Below, piece by piece: positions 51,462 to 61,490 of a DNA stretch of 64,000 nt. The notes beneath the pieces were generated by a model. It had not been told where the DNA came from, searched no databases, and was given only the letters and a program-made list of their open reading frames with translations. Each line of letters starts with the position of its first letter. The first letter of the stretch is position 1. Both the position numbers and the translations under genes were made by a program. The DNA lies in NCBI RefSeq assembly GCF_001685395.1, contig NZ_CP014167.1, forward strand, positions 811,501 through 875,500, written 5' to 3'. Source of the DNA: Paenibacillus yonginensis. GTDB lineage: Bacteria; Bacillota; Bacilli; Paenibacillales; Paenibacillaceae.

Positions 51462-52541
51462 TTGATAGAACTTAATAAGAGCCGCCATCAAGTGCCAAGC
51501 GATCCGCTTCGTTTGATGAGCCGGGTATATAAATTCATATTGCCAACCGTCAAGACGGAGTTGAGCCGGATAAGACAGCTTGCTTCTATAATTCCCGATC
51601 CAGAACTGCGCAAGCAGGCTTTAGCCAGCATTCAGACCAAGGAATTCCATTGCCAGGGCGGCAGCGTTTATGCCGCGGCCAATCTGTCGCAGCGCCACGT
51701 GTTGATTCCGTTAATCGTGGCTTTTCAGACGATCAGCGATTACCTGGACAACCTGTGTGACCGCAGTACATCCATGGATGCGGACGACTTTCGCCTCATC
51801 CACCAGTCTATGCTTGATGCTGTCATTCCTGACCGTGAGCCGGCGGATTATTATGCGCTGCGCACGGAGAAGGAGGACGGCGGTTATCTGCTCGGACTTG
51901 TGAATCAATGCAGGATGTGCATTCGGGCACTGCCGGGTTATTCTGCGGCACAGCCTTATCTTGTGGATCTGGTTGGTTTATATATTGACTTACAGGTGTA
52001 CAAACACATCAAACCGGAATTGCGCGAACCTGCGCTACTGGCCTGGAGACAGAAACATCAGGCAAGAGCGCCTCATCTGCATTGGAATGAGTTTGCGGCG
52101 GCAACGGGCTCGACACTTGGCATGTTTATGCTGTTCCTGTCCGCTTGCGACCCCGATCTTGATGATGCAGGAGCGTCCATGGTTCATCAAGCGTATTTTC
52201 CGCATGTTTGCGGTCTTCATATTATGCTTGATTATTTAATTGATCAGGCCGAGGACCGTCTGGGCGGGGATCTGAATTTTTGCAGTTACTATGAAAACGA
52301 CAGCGAAACGCTGACCCGGATTGAAATGATAGCGGCATCTGCCAGACAGGATATCAAGGTACTTCCGGTTTCTTCCTTTCACCGGATGATTATAGAAGGG
52401 CTGCTGGCGCTGTATCTTTCGGATCCGAAAGTGGGCCAGCACATGGAGATTAAGGAAGTGTCCCGCAGGCTGATGCGTAGAAGCCCGCTTACACGGCTGT
52501 TTTTCTGGGCCAACAGCAGGTGGATACGAAAGTTTCTGTAA
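51462..52541 (+). CDS. ytpB: YtpB family tetraprenyl-beta-curcumene synthase (DUF2600)
   Basis: A protein of 359 aa from TTG 51462, which has GGAGG 7 nt upstream. The open frame starts at 51423, but the ribosome-binding site would then lie inside it. Aspartate-rich motifs fit the family: FQTISDYLDNLCDRST (about residue 92) and LDYLIDQAEDRLGG further on, plus NFCSYYENDSETLTR. It is a large helical terpene synthase that cyclises heptaprenyl diphosphate to tetraprenyl-beta-curcumene, the precursor of spore sesquarterpenes in Bacillus. No squalene-hopene-type cyclase is in the window. Confidence 0.88.
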   Translation: MIELNKSRHQVPSDPLRLMSRVYKFILPTVKTELSRIRQLASIIPDPELRKQALASIQTKEFHCQGGSVYAAANLSQRHVLIPLIVAFQTISDYLDNLCDRSTSMDADDFRLIHQSMLDAVIPDREPADYYALRTEKEDGGYLLGLVNQCRMCIRALPGYSAAQPYLVDLVGLYIDLQVYKHIKPELREPALLAWRQKHQARAPHLHWNEFAAATGSTLGMFMLFLSACDPDLDDAGASMVHQAYFPHVCGLHIMLDYLIDQAEDRLGGDLNFCSYYENDSETLTRIEMIAASARQDIKVLPVSSFHRMIIEGLLALYLSDPKVGQHMEIKEVSRRLMRRSPLTRLFFWANSRWIRKFL

Positions 52542-52629
52542 GGGAGCCGTTTCAGCTGCGAAACATCTCTTCGGACGTAGGGAGCTCTCCCCCGGGCTTT
52601 ATTACGAAGGATAGGTTTATTTCATTTGA

Positions 52630-53613
<984 letters not shown>

Positions 53614-53645
53614 GAGACTTCGCTTGGCTGCGATCTCCAATGTAG

Positions 53646-53688
53646 AAAGGCCTTCAGGAAGTGATGTCTTCCCGAAGGCCTTTTTTTG
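53646..53688 (+). terminator. Intrinsic terminator of pfkA
   Basis: AAAGGCCTTC.GGAAG / CTTCC.GAAGGCCTTT followed by seven T. Confidence 0.92.
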
Positions 53689-53808
53689 TGTGCTCCTTGC
53701 TTTGGCGTGGGTGATAACTTGGCTGTAGGGAAGACTTATACTTAAATGTCCTTAATGAGTACACAACCTGGACAACCAAACTGCCATAGCATTTTTAATC
53801 AATAACAA

Positions 53809-53840
53809 TTGGATAAGGATAATGATACCTTATAAGGTAT
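53809..53840 (+). promoter_or_regulatory. Promoter with a perfect palindrome over the -10 box
   Basis: A perfect 16-bp palindrome ATACCTTATAAGGTAT (53825-53840) covers a plausible -10 (TATAAG, 53831-53836) that lies 16 bp behind TTGGAT (53809-53814). This is the layout of a repressor-controlled promoter, for the small gene at 53866. Confidence 0.55.
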
Positions 53841-53865
53841 TATTTTGGTGATAGGAGGGAAATTT

Positions 53866-54090
53866 GTGATAAAAATATTTCTAGGCTGCACTTCGATTAT
53901 TTGTGCCTTTATCGTCCTGTGTACCGGGTTTCTAATTTCTGCTCTAAGTTCCGTACAAAATGCAGCACATAATGTTAATTCGGGTGCTTTTGAATACAGC
54001 ATCTTTAATATCAATTGGTTCTGGTTCTTGGTGCCTGTAATTCTGATTGTGATAGGTTTTTCTCTCCTGTATTCCGCGCGTGAGGAATAG
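53866..54090 (+). CDS. Small hypothetical membrane protein (74 aa)
   Basis: I do not recognise it. It is 74 aa with two membrane helices, one near residues 3-23 (IFLGCTSIICAFIVLCTGFL) and one near the end (WFWFLVPVILIVIGFSLLY), joined by an extracellular loop. GTG 53866 has AGGAGGG 6 nt upstream. It is clearly more AT-rich than its neighbours, so it may be a later acquisition. Palindromic promoter upstream, shared terminator downstream. Confidence 0.65.
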   Translation: MIKIFLGCTSIICAFIVLCTGFLISALSSVQNAAHNVNSGAFEYSIFNINWFWFLVPVILIVIGFSLLYSAREE

Positions 54091-54096
54091 AAGGGC

Positions 54097-54130
54097 AAAA
54101 AGGGTTCCCAGCTCGGGAACCCTTTTTTAT
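54097..54130. terminator. Bidirectional intrinsic terminator
   Basis: AAAAAGGGTTCCC / GGGAACCCTTTTTT between the small membrane gene and the convergent MATE gene. Confidence 0.92.
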
Positions 54131-54136
54131 AGCGCG

Positions 54137-55495
54137 TTAGGAGGGCAGTCGGAGGGCTTGCCGCTGTTCCACCTTTCTCAGGCGGAATAACAGCAGCACG
54201 GCTGCAATCGCAAGGCCGGTGATCAGGCCGACCCAATAGCCGTAAGGTCCAAGCTCCGTATACTTGGAGAGGACAAACCCTAAAGGCAGGGCGGCGCCCC
54301 AATACGAAAGCAAAGTAATCCAGAACGCTGAGTTGACGTCTTTGTACCCCCGGAGAACACCTTGTACCGGCGTTGCAATCGCATCGGAGATCTGAAAGAA
54401 AATCGCATAGATCAGAAAATGTTTCGTCATGGCGATCACAGCGTTATCGGTGGAATAAAGCTCCGCCACATCTTGGCGAACGATCATAAGAACGGCGGCG
54501 GTGATCAGGGACAGCAGCGCAGCGGAAATGACGCCGAGCCGGCCGTAAAGCTTGGCGTCTCTCAGGCGAGATGCCCCTGTTTCATAGCCGACAAGGATCG
54601 TCAGGGCCGAGCAGATGCTGAGCGGAATCATGTACAGGGTCGAAGCAAAATTGATGGCCGATTGATGGGCGGCGATAGTAATCGTATCAAACCCGCTCAT
54701 CAGGAGCGTTACGGCTGCAAATACCGCTGTTTCAAAGAAGATCGCGAACCCGATCGGCACTCCGATCTTCAGCAGTTCTTTCCATTTGGCCAGCGAGATC
54801 TGGTACCCCTTCCTCAGAAGATTAAATTCCCTGAAAGTAGAGGTCTGCCGAACGATAAACAGCGCCAGAATGAAGATGCACCAATAGGTGAATGCGGAAG
54901 CTACCCCGGAACCGATGCCGCCTAGTTTAGGGAATCCGAATTTACCGAAGATTAGCACATAGTTAGCAGCTACGTTGATAGGCAGCGAGGCCAAAGTAAT
55001 CACCATCGAAATCCGCGTTTGACCAAGCGCATCAATGGAGGATCTGAGCACGACATATCCGAACAGCGGGAGAACCCCCGCTCCCATGGCGGTCAAGAAA
55101 TAGAAAGCAACATGGTGTACCTTTGGCGTCAAATGCATCCCATTCAAAATGGGGGAAACCAGCAGCGCTCCGGCCAAGATCACTACTAGCCCGACAACAA
55201 CAGCGAGCATGAGGCCCTGCATCACCTGATATGCAACTTTGTCCTTATGTCCTTCGCCGATCAGATGCGAGATTACCGGAGTTACAGCCATCAAGATACC
55301 GCTTAAGCCGGTTTGAATGGGAACCCAGAGGCTGGAACCCACGGCAGCACCGGCCAAATCCGCCGGACTGGCATGTCCCGACATGACGGTATCAAAAAAG
55401 GTCATCAGCGACATGGTCACCTGGGTAATCAGTATAGGGATCAATATCTGCAGGAAAAGGGCATATTTCTGTTTAAGCGTCGATGTAGGTTTCAT
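54137..55495 (-). CDS. MATE family efflux transporter
   Basis: A protein of 452 aa, twelve membrane segments. It begins with the family pattern LQILIPILITQVTMSLMTFFDTVMSG and has the second-half repeat IGVPIGFAIFFETAVFAAVTLL, as in NorM/YeeO-type Na+- or H+-coupled drug exporters; the final segment is GPYGYWVGLITGLAIAAVLL. ATG 55495, ribosome-binding site GGAG rather far (13 nt). A hairpin CCAGG..CCTGG lies in its leader at about 55573-55597. The substrate is unknown. Confidence 0.92.
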   Translation of the reverse strand: MKPTSTLKQKYALFLQILIPILITQVTMSLMTFFDTVMSGHASPADLAGAAVGSSLWVPIQTGLSGILMAVTPVISHLIGEGHKDKVAYQVMQGLMLAVVVGLVVILAGALLVSPILNGMHLTPKVHHVAFYFLTAMGAGVLPLFGYVVLRSSIDALGQTRISMVITLASLPINVAANYVLIFGKFGFPKLGGIGSGVASAFTYWCIFILALFIVRQTSTFREFNLLRKGYQISLAKWKELLKIGVPIGFAIFFETAVFAAVTLLMSGFDTITIAAHQSAINFASTLYMIPLSICSALTILVGYETGASRLRDAKLYGRLGVISAALLSLITAAVLMIVRQDVAELYSTDNAVIAMTKHFLIYAIFFQISDAIATPVQGVLRGYKDVNSAFWITLLSYWGAALPLGFVLSKYTELGPYGYWVGLITGLAIAAVLLLFRLRKVEQRQALRLPS

Positions 55496-55640
55496 AAGAA
55501 ATCAAAGGCTCCGATCCGTAAAAAGGTTACAAGTCATGTAAAATTATATTTTAGTAGATCCGATTCATTTTGACCAGGGGGCAATTGCCTGGTTTGAAGT
55601 TTGAGGGTCCATTTGCTGACCGGAGAACAAGCCGGGCAGT

Positions 55641-55668
55641 TAAAAAGCCGCCCCCAGAAGGAGACGGC
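55641..55668 (-). terminator. Intrinsic terminator (minus strand) of the 55719 gene
   Basis: GCCGTCTCC / GGGGGCGGC (with G-T pairs), followed on the minus strand by TTTTTAA. Confidence 0.75.
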
Positions 55669-55718
55669 TCTCATTACAAGACATGAAGTTCTTTAATTTC
55701 GAAAAGGATACACGTTCA

Positions 55719-55913
55719 TTAATGAAGCAAATTTGAGTTTTGATGCTCGCAGATGCTGTATTGCATAATTTCCATCGCGTCTTCCTGTTCCAACATTTTA
55801 AATCCGTCTCTCAGCATGATGATGGAATCCAGTTCTTTCTGATTGAAGAACGGCAGCATGTCGGGAAACCACTTTATGACGATTTGTTCCAGTTTGACCG
55901 TTTCCATTTCCAC
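55719..55913 (-). CDS. Hypothetical protein (64 aa)
   Basis: I do not recognise it. It is 64 aa: EMETVKLEQIVIKWFPDMLPFF, then NQKELDSIIMLRDGF, KMLEQEDAMEIMQYSI and a polar tail. It looks soluble and helical. GTG 55913 is preferred because AAGGAG is about 8 nt upstream; GTG 55922 overlaps the ribosome-binding site. It has its own terminator, which supports a real gene. Confidence 0.6.
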   Translation of the reverse strand: MEMETVKLEQIVIKWFPDMLPFFNQKELDSIIMLRDGFKMLEQEDAMEIMQYSICEHQNSNLLH

Positions 55914-56116
55914 AACAACCACTCCTTCTCCCTTAGAATCATTCGTTCACGAACAAACAGAATCATTCAAGATCATCGGAAAAGCAAAGTCTGTGAAATA
56001 AGGGGCAGAACAAGTACAGCTCATAAAAGGTGAAGAACCGGCGCAAGTTCATTGTATCATAAATCAGGGATAAAATCAGGTAACATCCACCTAAATGCGG
56101 GAATCCTGCCCGCATA

Positions 56117-56938
56117 CTACCGTCTGCGGAACGCCCCCATAACGCCCACCGTCTCAACAATATTCACAAAGGCGGAAGGATCTGTTGATTTTATTATTTC
56201 GCGAAGTTCTGCCAATTCATACATGGTAGTAACTGTCATCAGCATGTCCTTCTCTTTGTGGGAGAAAGCACCTTCCGTTTTGATCAGGGTAACGCCTCGC
56301 GGATGGGTCAATAACCGTTCAAGCAAAGCCTGGGATTCGTTTGTAATGATATAAACCGTAATCTTGATGTGGCCCACATGAATGAAATCCAGCACCTTGC
56401 CAGTAATGTAAAGCGACAGGATGGAGGCCAGCACCAGATTCCAATCCTGGTTGATGTATCCCATAGCCAGGACGACGAGAGCGTTCATTCCGACCAGTAC
56501 GTTGCCGATCGGGAAATCACGGTATCTCGTGACAATCGAGCCTAGGATATCAAACCCGCCCGATGATCCGCCCGCCCGGAAGGAGATGCCGCTGCCTAGT
56601 CCGACCAGCGCGCCGCCGAATACCGCGGAAAGAATGTTATCCGTAGCTACTCCTTTGTTGGGAATGATGGCTACAAACCAGGTGACGCAGACAACCGACA
56701 AGATGCTGAGCAGGATAAAACGTCTGCCGAGAAGAAAGAGTCCCGCTATCAGCAGCGGGATGTTGAAGGCAAAATATAAAAGGCTCAGATTAATGGGCGT
56801 CATATAATTTACAAGCATGGAGAGGCCGGATACCCCGCCGCTCAGCAGCTGATGCGGAACGAGGAACAAATTGAATCCCGCCGCAATTAGGGCAGCCCCG
56901 ATAATAACAACTAAACCATTCCTTATTTCTTTAAGCAA
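56117..56938 (-). CDS. YitT family membrane protein (DUF2179 domain)
   Basis: A protein of about 273 aa. Five membrane segments (GLVVIIGAALIAAGFNLFLV onwards, including GGVSGLSMLVNY and GLGSGISFRAGGSSGGFDIL) are followed by a cytoplasmic DUF2179 domain (HIKITVYIITNESQALLERL, then TLIKTEGAFSHKEKDMLMTV). TTG 56938 has GAGG 8 nt upstream and is preferred; GTG 56947 overlaps that site. The family is common in Bacillales and its function is unresolved. Confidence 0.88.
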   Translation of the reverse strand: MLKEIRNGLVVIIGAALIAAGFNLFLVPHQLLSGGVSGLSMLVNYMTPINLSLLYFAFNIPLLIAGLFLLGRRFILLSILSVVCVTWFVAIIPNKGVATDNILSAVFGGALVGLGSGISFRAGGSSGGFDILGSIVTRYRDFPIGNVLVGMNALVVLAMGYINQDWNLVLASILSLYITGKVLDFIHVGHIKITVYIITNESQALLERLLTHPRGVTLIKTEGAFSHKEKDMLMTVTTMYELAELREIIKSTDPSAFVNIVETVGVMGAFRRR

Positions 56939-56947
56939 ACCTTTCAC

Positions 56948-57239
56948 CTCATCGATAAAATTACCTTTTTAGAGCAACTGGTGTTTTGTGAATGTTTTGT
57001 GATATACTATTAAAGATATTCTTGAGTAGGTAGTGATTTCCATCTACGCAGAAGAGACCGGAAGCATTGTTTCATTTGAAACCGTGCCGTTTAGATATGT
57101 TTAAGATCGTCCTGGGTTGAATTTAGTTTGTCCGTGAAAAATTTTAGGTTCGTTGGGACAGTCTATAAACGTTTACCGCTACTTAAGAATAACGTCAAGA
57201 TTGTGGAGTTGTCCACCATATAGAAGGAGTTTGAACATA
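56948..57239 (+). other. Leader region of the RNA helicase gene
   Basis: About 290 bp between the YitT gene and the helicase start. It contains the hexamer TATACT (57003-57008) but no good -35 box, a long AT-rich leader, and a small hairpin TGTGGA / TCCACC shortly before the AAGGAG site. Long leaders are common for cold-induced helicase genes. No further gene is visible. Confidence 0.4.
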
Positions 57240-58805
57240 TTGAGCACATTCTCAGAATTCGGCCTTGAGCCAAAGGTATTGCAAGCCATTACGGAACTTG
57301 GTTTTGAAGAAGCTACGCCCATCCAGGCCAAATCCATTCCGTTTGCAATGGAAGGCAGAGACCTGATCGGCCAAGCACAAACAGGTACAGGCAAGACAGC
57401 AGCATTTGGTCTTCCTTTAATTAACAAGATTCCAAGGGAAGAGGAACGTATCGTTGCGTTGATTATGGCTCCTACTCGTGAGCTTGCCATTCAGGTTGCC
57501 GAAGAAATCGGCAAATTGTCGCGTTTCAAAGGCATCCGTTCCTTGCCGATCTACGGCGGACAAGATATTTCCCGTCAGATTCGCGCATTGAAGAAGAAAC
57601 CGCAAATCATTATCGGTACCCCAGGACGTTTGCTGGACCATATCAATCGTAAAACCATCAAGCTGGACGACGTGCAAACTGTTATCCTTGATGAAGCGGA
57701 TGAAATGCTGGACATGGGCTTTATGGAAGACATTCAGGCGATCCTGAAAATGGTTCCTGACGAGCGCCAAACAATGTTATTCTCTGCTACAATGCCTCCG
57801 AATATCCAAAAGCTGGCACAACAATTTTTGAAAAATCCGGAGCATGTTTCCGTGATTCCTAAACAAGTCAGCGCTCCATTGATCGACCAAGCCTACATTG
57901 AAGTGAACGAACGTCAGAAGTTCGACGCTTTGTCCCGCCTGCTCGACATGGAATCCCCTGAGCTGGCTATCGTCTTCGGCCGTACGAAACGCCGGGTTGA
58001 CGAACTCTCCGAAGCTTTGCAGAAGCGTGGTTACTCGGCTGACGGCCTGCATGGCGACTTGTCCCAGAACCAGCGTGATAACGTTATGCGCAAATTCCGC
58101 GACGGCAGCATTGACGTCCTTGTTGCGACTGACGTTGCGGCCCGCGGTCTCGATGTTTCCGGCGTTACTCACGTCGTTAACTTTGACCTTCCGCAGGATC
58201 CGGAAAGTTATGTTCACCGTATCGGCCGTACAGGTCGTGCCGGCAAAGAAGGCGCTGCTTATTCCTTCGTAACGCCTCGCGAGATCGATCATCTGCATTT
58301 CATTGAACGGGTAACGCGCCACCGCATTCCGCGCAAACCTTTGCCAAGCATTGCCGAGGCGATTGAAGGCAAACAGCGCATTACGGCGGAGCGTTTGATT
58401 GATATCATCGAAAGCGGAGAGCTGAACGAATACAAAGGCATCGCGATTCAACTGCTGGAGCAGTATGATTCCGTGAACTTGCTTGCAGCAGCCATCAAAT
58501 TGGTGACTGGCGACAAGAACGAGAACGCCCATATCGAATTGACTCCGGAAGAGCCAATTCGCGTGAAACGCCGCAAACCGGATATCCGTTCCAGCGGACG
58601 CAAGCCTTCCGGCTACGGCAATCGCGGAGGCAGCGGCTCCTACAAACGGGACAACCGTGACGGACGCGGCTTCGGCAGCGGCAAAGGCGGATACAGCAAG
58701 GAAGGCGGACGTGACTACAACCGTTCCTCTTCTTCCTCCTATGACCGCAAACCTCGTCCAAGCGGCGAACGCCGTCCGTACAACCGCAGTGAAGAGAATA
58801 ACTAA
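57240..58805 (+). CDS. DEAD-box RNA helicase (CshA-like)
   Basis: A protein of 521 aa from TTG 57240, AAGGAG 10 nt upstream. Helicase motifs in order: Q motif [34 protein letters not shown], Ia PTRELA, Ib [43 protein letters not shown] and [12 protein letters not shown]. The C-terminus is a 90-residue Arg/Gly/Ser-rich tail typical of CshA/DeaD proteins that bind RNA in ribosome assembly and mRNA decay. It is monocistronic. Confidence 0.93.
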   Translation: MSTFSEFGLEPKVLQAITELGFEEATPIQAKSIPFAMEGRDLIGQAQTGTGKTAAFGLPLINKIPREEERIVALIMAPTRELAIQVAEEIGKLSRFKGIRSLPIYGGQDISRQIRALKKKPQIIIGTPGRLLDHINRKTIKLDDVQTVILDEADEMLDMGFMEDIQAILKMVPDERQTMLFSATMPPNIQKLAQQFLKNPEHVSVIPKQVSAPLIDQAYIEVNERQKFDALSRLLDMESPELAIVFGRTKRRVDELSEALQKRGYSADGLHGDLSQNQRDNVMRKFRDGSIDVLVATDVAARGLDVSGVTHVVNFDLPQDPESYVHRIGRTGRAGKEGAAYSFVTPREIDHLHFIERVTRHRIPRKPLPSIAEAIEGKQRITAERLIDIIESGELNEYKGIAIQLLEQYDSVNLLAAAIKLVTGDKNENAHIELTPEEPIRVKRRKPDIRSSGRKPSGYGNRGGSGSYKRDNRDGRGFGSGKGGYSKEGGRDYNRSSSSSYDRKPRPSGERRPYNRSEENN

Positions 58806-58834
58806 GCTTTAGCTTTTAAGCTGAAGGCTGAATG

Positions 58835-58870
58835 AACAAGGCTGTGCCATCCGGCATGGCCTTGTTTTTC
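58835..58870 (+). terminator. Intrinsic terminator of the helicase gene
   Basis: AACAAGGC..TGCC / GGCA.GGCCTTGTT, then TTTCTTTTTTTT. Confidence 0.88.
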
Positions 58871-59046
58871 TTTTTTTTGGAGGAAATGAGAGGGTTCATT
58901 AGGCCCGGGCGTGGACTTTTTTGTGAAATAAAACAAAGATTTGGCTGGTTTGCTGAATTTACCGCGTGTCAAGCTGGATTGCTATTGTCGAATAAGGTAT
59001 AGTTAAAGTAGAGACAGTTTATTGAATGGCGAGGGGGAGGACTTAC

Positions 59047-59931
59047 TTGGAGTTTAGAGGAGTCATGGGCGGTTTGTACCGCATCACGGAATGGATTATG
59101 AGAATCGCAGGCAGCAACCTGCTGTGGCTGGTATGTTCATCTCCGTTTTTGTTTTTTCTGCTGACGAAATATCTGATGATTGTGAATGGACTGGAGAATG
59201 ACGCATCATCGCTTTACGCCATGGCAATCTTGGCACCGTTTACATTGTTCCCGGCTACGGCCGCCTTGTTTACCGTTGTCCGCAAATGGGTTATGGGCGA
59301 AGCCGATGTCAGCGTTACCCGAACTTTTTTTAGAGGTTATAAAGAGAATTATAAGCAAAGCATGATCGGCGGGATTTTTTATACGCTGCTGTTCGTTATT
59401 ATGGTGATCGATTACCGGGTTTATATGGTGAAGATGCAGAATTTGCAACTGATCGGCATTATTATGCTGCTGTTGCTCATTTTGCTGATGGTTTCGTTGT
59501 TTAACTTCTTCTCCATGGTATCGCACTATCATTTGAAAACCTCTACCATGCTGAAAAATGCCGTGCTGCTGACCATTATACGTCCTTTCCGCTCGTTCTC
59601 CACGCTTGCGGGCGCTGCAGTGCTTCTGTTCTTGACAGCTAAGTTTACCTGGCTGATCATATTTGGCACAGCGTCCCTTATTGCCTGGCTGGCATTCTTG
59701 AACTTCTATGCGACTTATATCAAGATGCAGGCCCAAATCGCCAAGATGAATGAAAAGGCCGAAGCCAAGGCAGCGGCGGAAGCTGGCGGCTCATTAGAAG
59801 CCGAAGTTCTGACGGGAGCTGAAAGCAAAGAGACTGCTGCTGGGGCTCCGGAGGGACAAGAACCGCTGGATAAAGAGTCTGAATCTGATGCGGGCCAGGA
59901 GAAAGATTCCCAAGGTTCAGATTCGAAATAA
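59047..59931 (+). CDS. YesL family protein (DUF624)
   Basis: A protein of 294 aa from TTG 59047 behind GGGGGAGG. It begins EFRGVMGGLYRITEWIMRIAG and has SSPFLFFLL and ATAALFTVVRKWV, the standard YesL start, with about five or six membrane segments. The last 55 residues are an Ala/Glu-rich hydrophilic tail (many charged repeats), longer than in typical members. YesL proteins are often found near sugar ABC transporter genes, but here it stands between the helicase gene and a 6S RNA gene. Confidence 0.85.
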   Translation: MEFRGVMGGLYRITEWIMRIAGSNLLWLVCSSPFLFFLLTKYLMIVNGLENDASSLYAMAILAPFTLFPATAALFTVVRKWVMGEADVSVTRTFFRGYKENYKQSMIGGIFYTLLFVIMVIDYRVYMVKMQNLQLIGIIMLLLLILLMVSLFNFFSMVSHYHLKTSTMLKNAVLLTIIRPFRSFSTLAGAAVLLFLTAKFTWLIIFGTASLIAWLAFLNFYATYIKMQAQIAKMNEKAEAKAAAEAGGSLEAEVLTGAESKETAAGAPEGQEPLDKESESDAGQEKDSQGSDSK

Positions 59932-59974
59932 GTTTTGGAGATTTTTTCCGGGAGCGGAATCCCCGGTAGGTTGG

Positions 59975-60003
59975 TTTACTTTTGCCGGGGCAAGCTCTAT
60001 AAT
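59975..60003 (+). promoter_or_regulatory. SigA promoter of the 6S RNA gene
   Basis: TTTACT (59975-59980), 17-bp spacer, TATAAT (59998-60003). Confidence 0.75.
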
Positions 60004-60009
60004 GAATAT

Positions 60010-60194
60010 ACATCCTGCGATGTGCGTTGCGGTTATTTGTTGTTTTGAACCAATGACAATGTCTTGGGAGACTTATATGTCCAAGCGGCTGGAAAGCCCT
60101 ATCTATACGATCAGGGGAATTCATAAACTTGGCTGCGGTCACCCACCTGCTGAGCAGGTTCACGGACGCTGTAACCGGACGGCATATGCGGGAC
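60010..60194 (+). ncRNA. ssrS: 6S RNA (RNA polymerase regulator)
   Basis: The segment has no credible gene but folds into the 6S shape: a long terminal helix between TCCTGCGATGTGCGTTGCGGTTA (read from 60013) and TAACCGGACGGCATATGCGGGA, with only one bulge and a few mismatches. The central part contains TTTTGAACCAATG, TTCATAAACTTGG and a CACCTGCTGAGCAGG hairpin, patterns typical of Firmicutes 6S RNA. A good promoter ends 7 bp before, and a terminator follows. 6S RNA mimics an open promoter and binds the SigA holoenzyme. The ends are estimated. Confidence 0.78.
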
Positions 60195-60212
60195 CTACAA
60201 CTATTCATTATA

Positions 60213-60256
60213 GCGCCGATCCGCCCTTGGGCTGGATGGGTGCTTTTTATTTTTGT
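60213..60256 (+). terminator. Intrinsic terminator downstream of the 6S RNA
   Basis: GCGCC.ATCC.CCC / GGG.GGAT.GGTGC, followed by TTTTTATTTTT. Confidence 0.8.
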
Positions 60257-60316
60257 GAATGTTACAATAAACAGCAAATAATGAAATTGTCGGATTTGAC
60301 GGAGGAGGAAACGGTT

Positions 60317-60709
60317 TTGTCGCTAAAAAGAACGTTAACCGGGTTGTTCCGCAGTGTGGAGGGAACGAGTGACCGCGCCAAAGTGCCTGAGCTAAAGACC
60401 CGTTATTATCAATTGTCCAAAGATAAACTATGGGAAGAGGTTAGTTCTACGCTCAAGAAAGTGCCCGGCTATAAGGTCGTTCATGAGGTGCCTTCCGTAG
60501 GCGAGATTTTGCTTGAGAAAAGAACGGCTTTCGGACGGGTGATGGATATTACCGTCTCCCTGGTTGGAACCGGCCCCACACGAAGCGCGATCGACATCTA
60601 TTCCGCTACCCGCGGTTCTCTGGGCGACCTCGGAGCCAATTACCGGAATATTCAGGGATTGTTCAGCATATTAGATAAGAAGCTGAGCCGTTACAAAACA
60701 ACCGCCTGA
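60317..60709 (+). CDS. DUF1499 domain-containing protein
   Basis: A protein of 130 aa from TTG 60317, GGAGGAGG 8 nt upstream; the open frame continues further upstream across the 6S RNA gene, which cannot be coding. DUF1499 features: YYQLSKDKLWEEVSSTLKKV, then GEILLEKRTAFGRVMDITVS and the C-terminal DIYSATRGSLGDLGANYRNI. The family fold is small and soluble, with no known function. Terminator right after the gene. Confidence 0.82.
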   Translation: MSLKRTLTGLFRSVEGTSDRAKVPELKTRYYQLSKDKLWEEVSSTLKKVPGYKVVHEVPSVGEILLEKRTAFGRVMDITVSLVGTGPTRSAIDIYSATRGSLGDLGANYRNIQGLFSILDKKLSRYKTTA

Positions 60710-60729
60710 TCTGATCAAGGCTGAATCAA

Positions 60730-60775
60730 AATAATAAAAGCGAGTCCGAAACGCCGGCGCTCGCTTTTATTATTC
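60730..60775. terminator. Bidirectional intrinsic terminator
   Basis: AATAATAAAAGCGAG / CTCGCTTTTATTATT, a 15-bp stem between convergent DUF1499 and tpx genes. Confidence 0.92.
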
Positions 60776-60815
60776 TTACGGGGCAATCACATCCCCGTGG
60801 ATAAGTTTGATTCTG

Positions 60816-61334
60816 TTACAGAAGCGCTTTGACAGCAGCAATCGCTTTGTCGTAATCCGGATGTTCGGACATTTCGGCCAGATATTCGACATAACGGATC
60901 GTATTGTCGGCATCAAGGACAAAGATGGAACGGTGGTCAAGCTGGAATTCCTTGATCAGCACGCCATAAGCTTCGCCAAAGGATCTGTGTTTATAATCGG
61001 ATAAAGTGATGACACGGTCAATACCGGCTGCGCCACACCAGCGCGCTTGGGCAAACGGAAGATCGACGCTGACCGTAAGCACGGCTACCTGCTCGCCGAG
61101 ATCGTGGCCTTCCTGGTTGAACCGGCGGGTTTGGGCATCGCAGACACCGGTGTCCAAAGAAGGGACAACGCTGATCAGCTTGATTTTTCCATCAAAGTCC
61201 TTCAGGGAAACTTCTTCAACAAGGCTTTTGCTGAGCGTGAAATCCGGAGCTTTGTCACCGACCTTCAGTTCAGGGCCAACCAGGGTGAGGGGATTGCCTT
61301 TAAAAGTAGCAGCATTCGCACGTTCTTGTGCCAT
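60816..61334 (-). CDS. tpx: Thiol peroxidase, 2-Cys peroxiredoxin Tpx
   Basis: A protein of 172 aa. The peroxidatic cysteine is in [20 protein letters not shown] (usual PSxDTPVC, here TGVC) and the resolving cysteine in [16 protein letters not shown]. The rest is a thioredoxin fold, [16 protein letters not shown] and so on. It reduces lipid and hydrogen peroxides using thioredoxin. ATG 61334 follows AAAGGAGG; the frame is open further upstream but unsupported. Confidence 0.95.
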   Translation of the reverse strand: MAQERANAATFKGNPLTLVGPELKVGDKAPDFTLSKSLVEEVSLKDFDGKIKLISVVPSLDTGVCDAQTRRFNQEGHDLGEQVAVLTVSVDLPFAQARWCGAAGIDRVITLSDYKHRSFGEAYGVLIKEFQLDHRSIFVLDADNTIRYVEYLAEMSEHPDYDKAIAAVKALL

Positions 61335-61490
61335 TGTATATTCCTCCTTTGGTTTAACGGTTTGAGAAACACCAAGGAAAGCTTGAATTGCAGGCCTTTC
61401 GTTGGTATTTCGTGCCAAAATCCATTATAATCGTTTTGAAAAGCGCTTGTCCAATAAAATGAAAAATGCTTGATCAAAGGAAGGTACAGC

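Noticed and set aside
59888..60316. N-terminal extension of the DUF1499 protein
   Set aside because: It spans a promoter, a 6S RNA and a terminator, and a good ribosome-binding site lies before TTG 60317.
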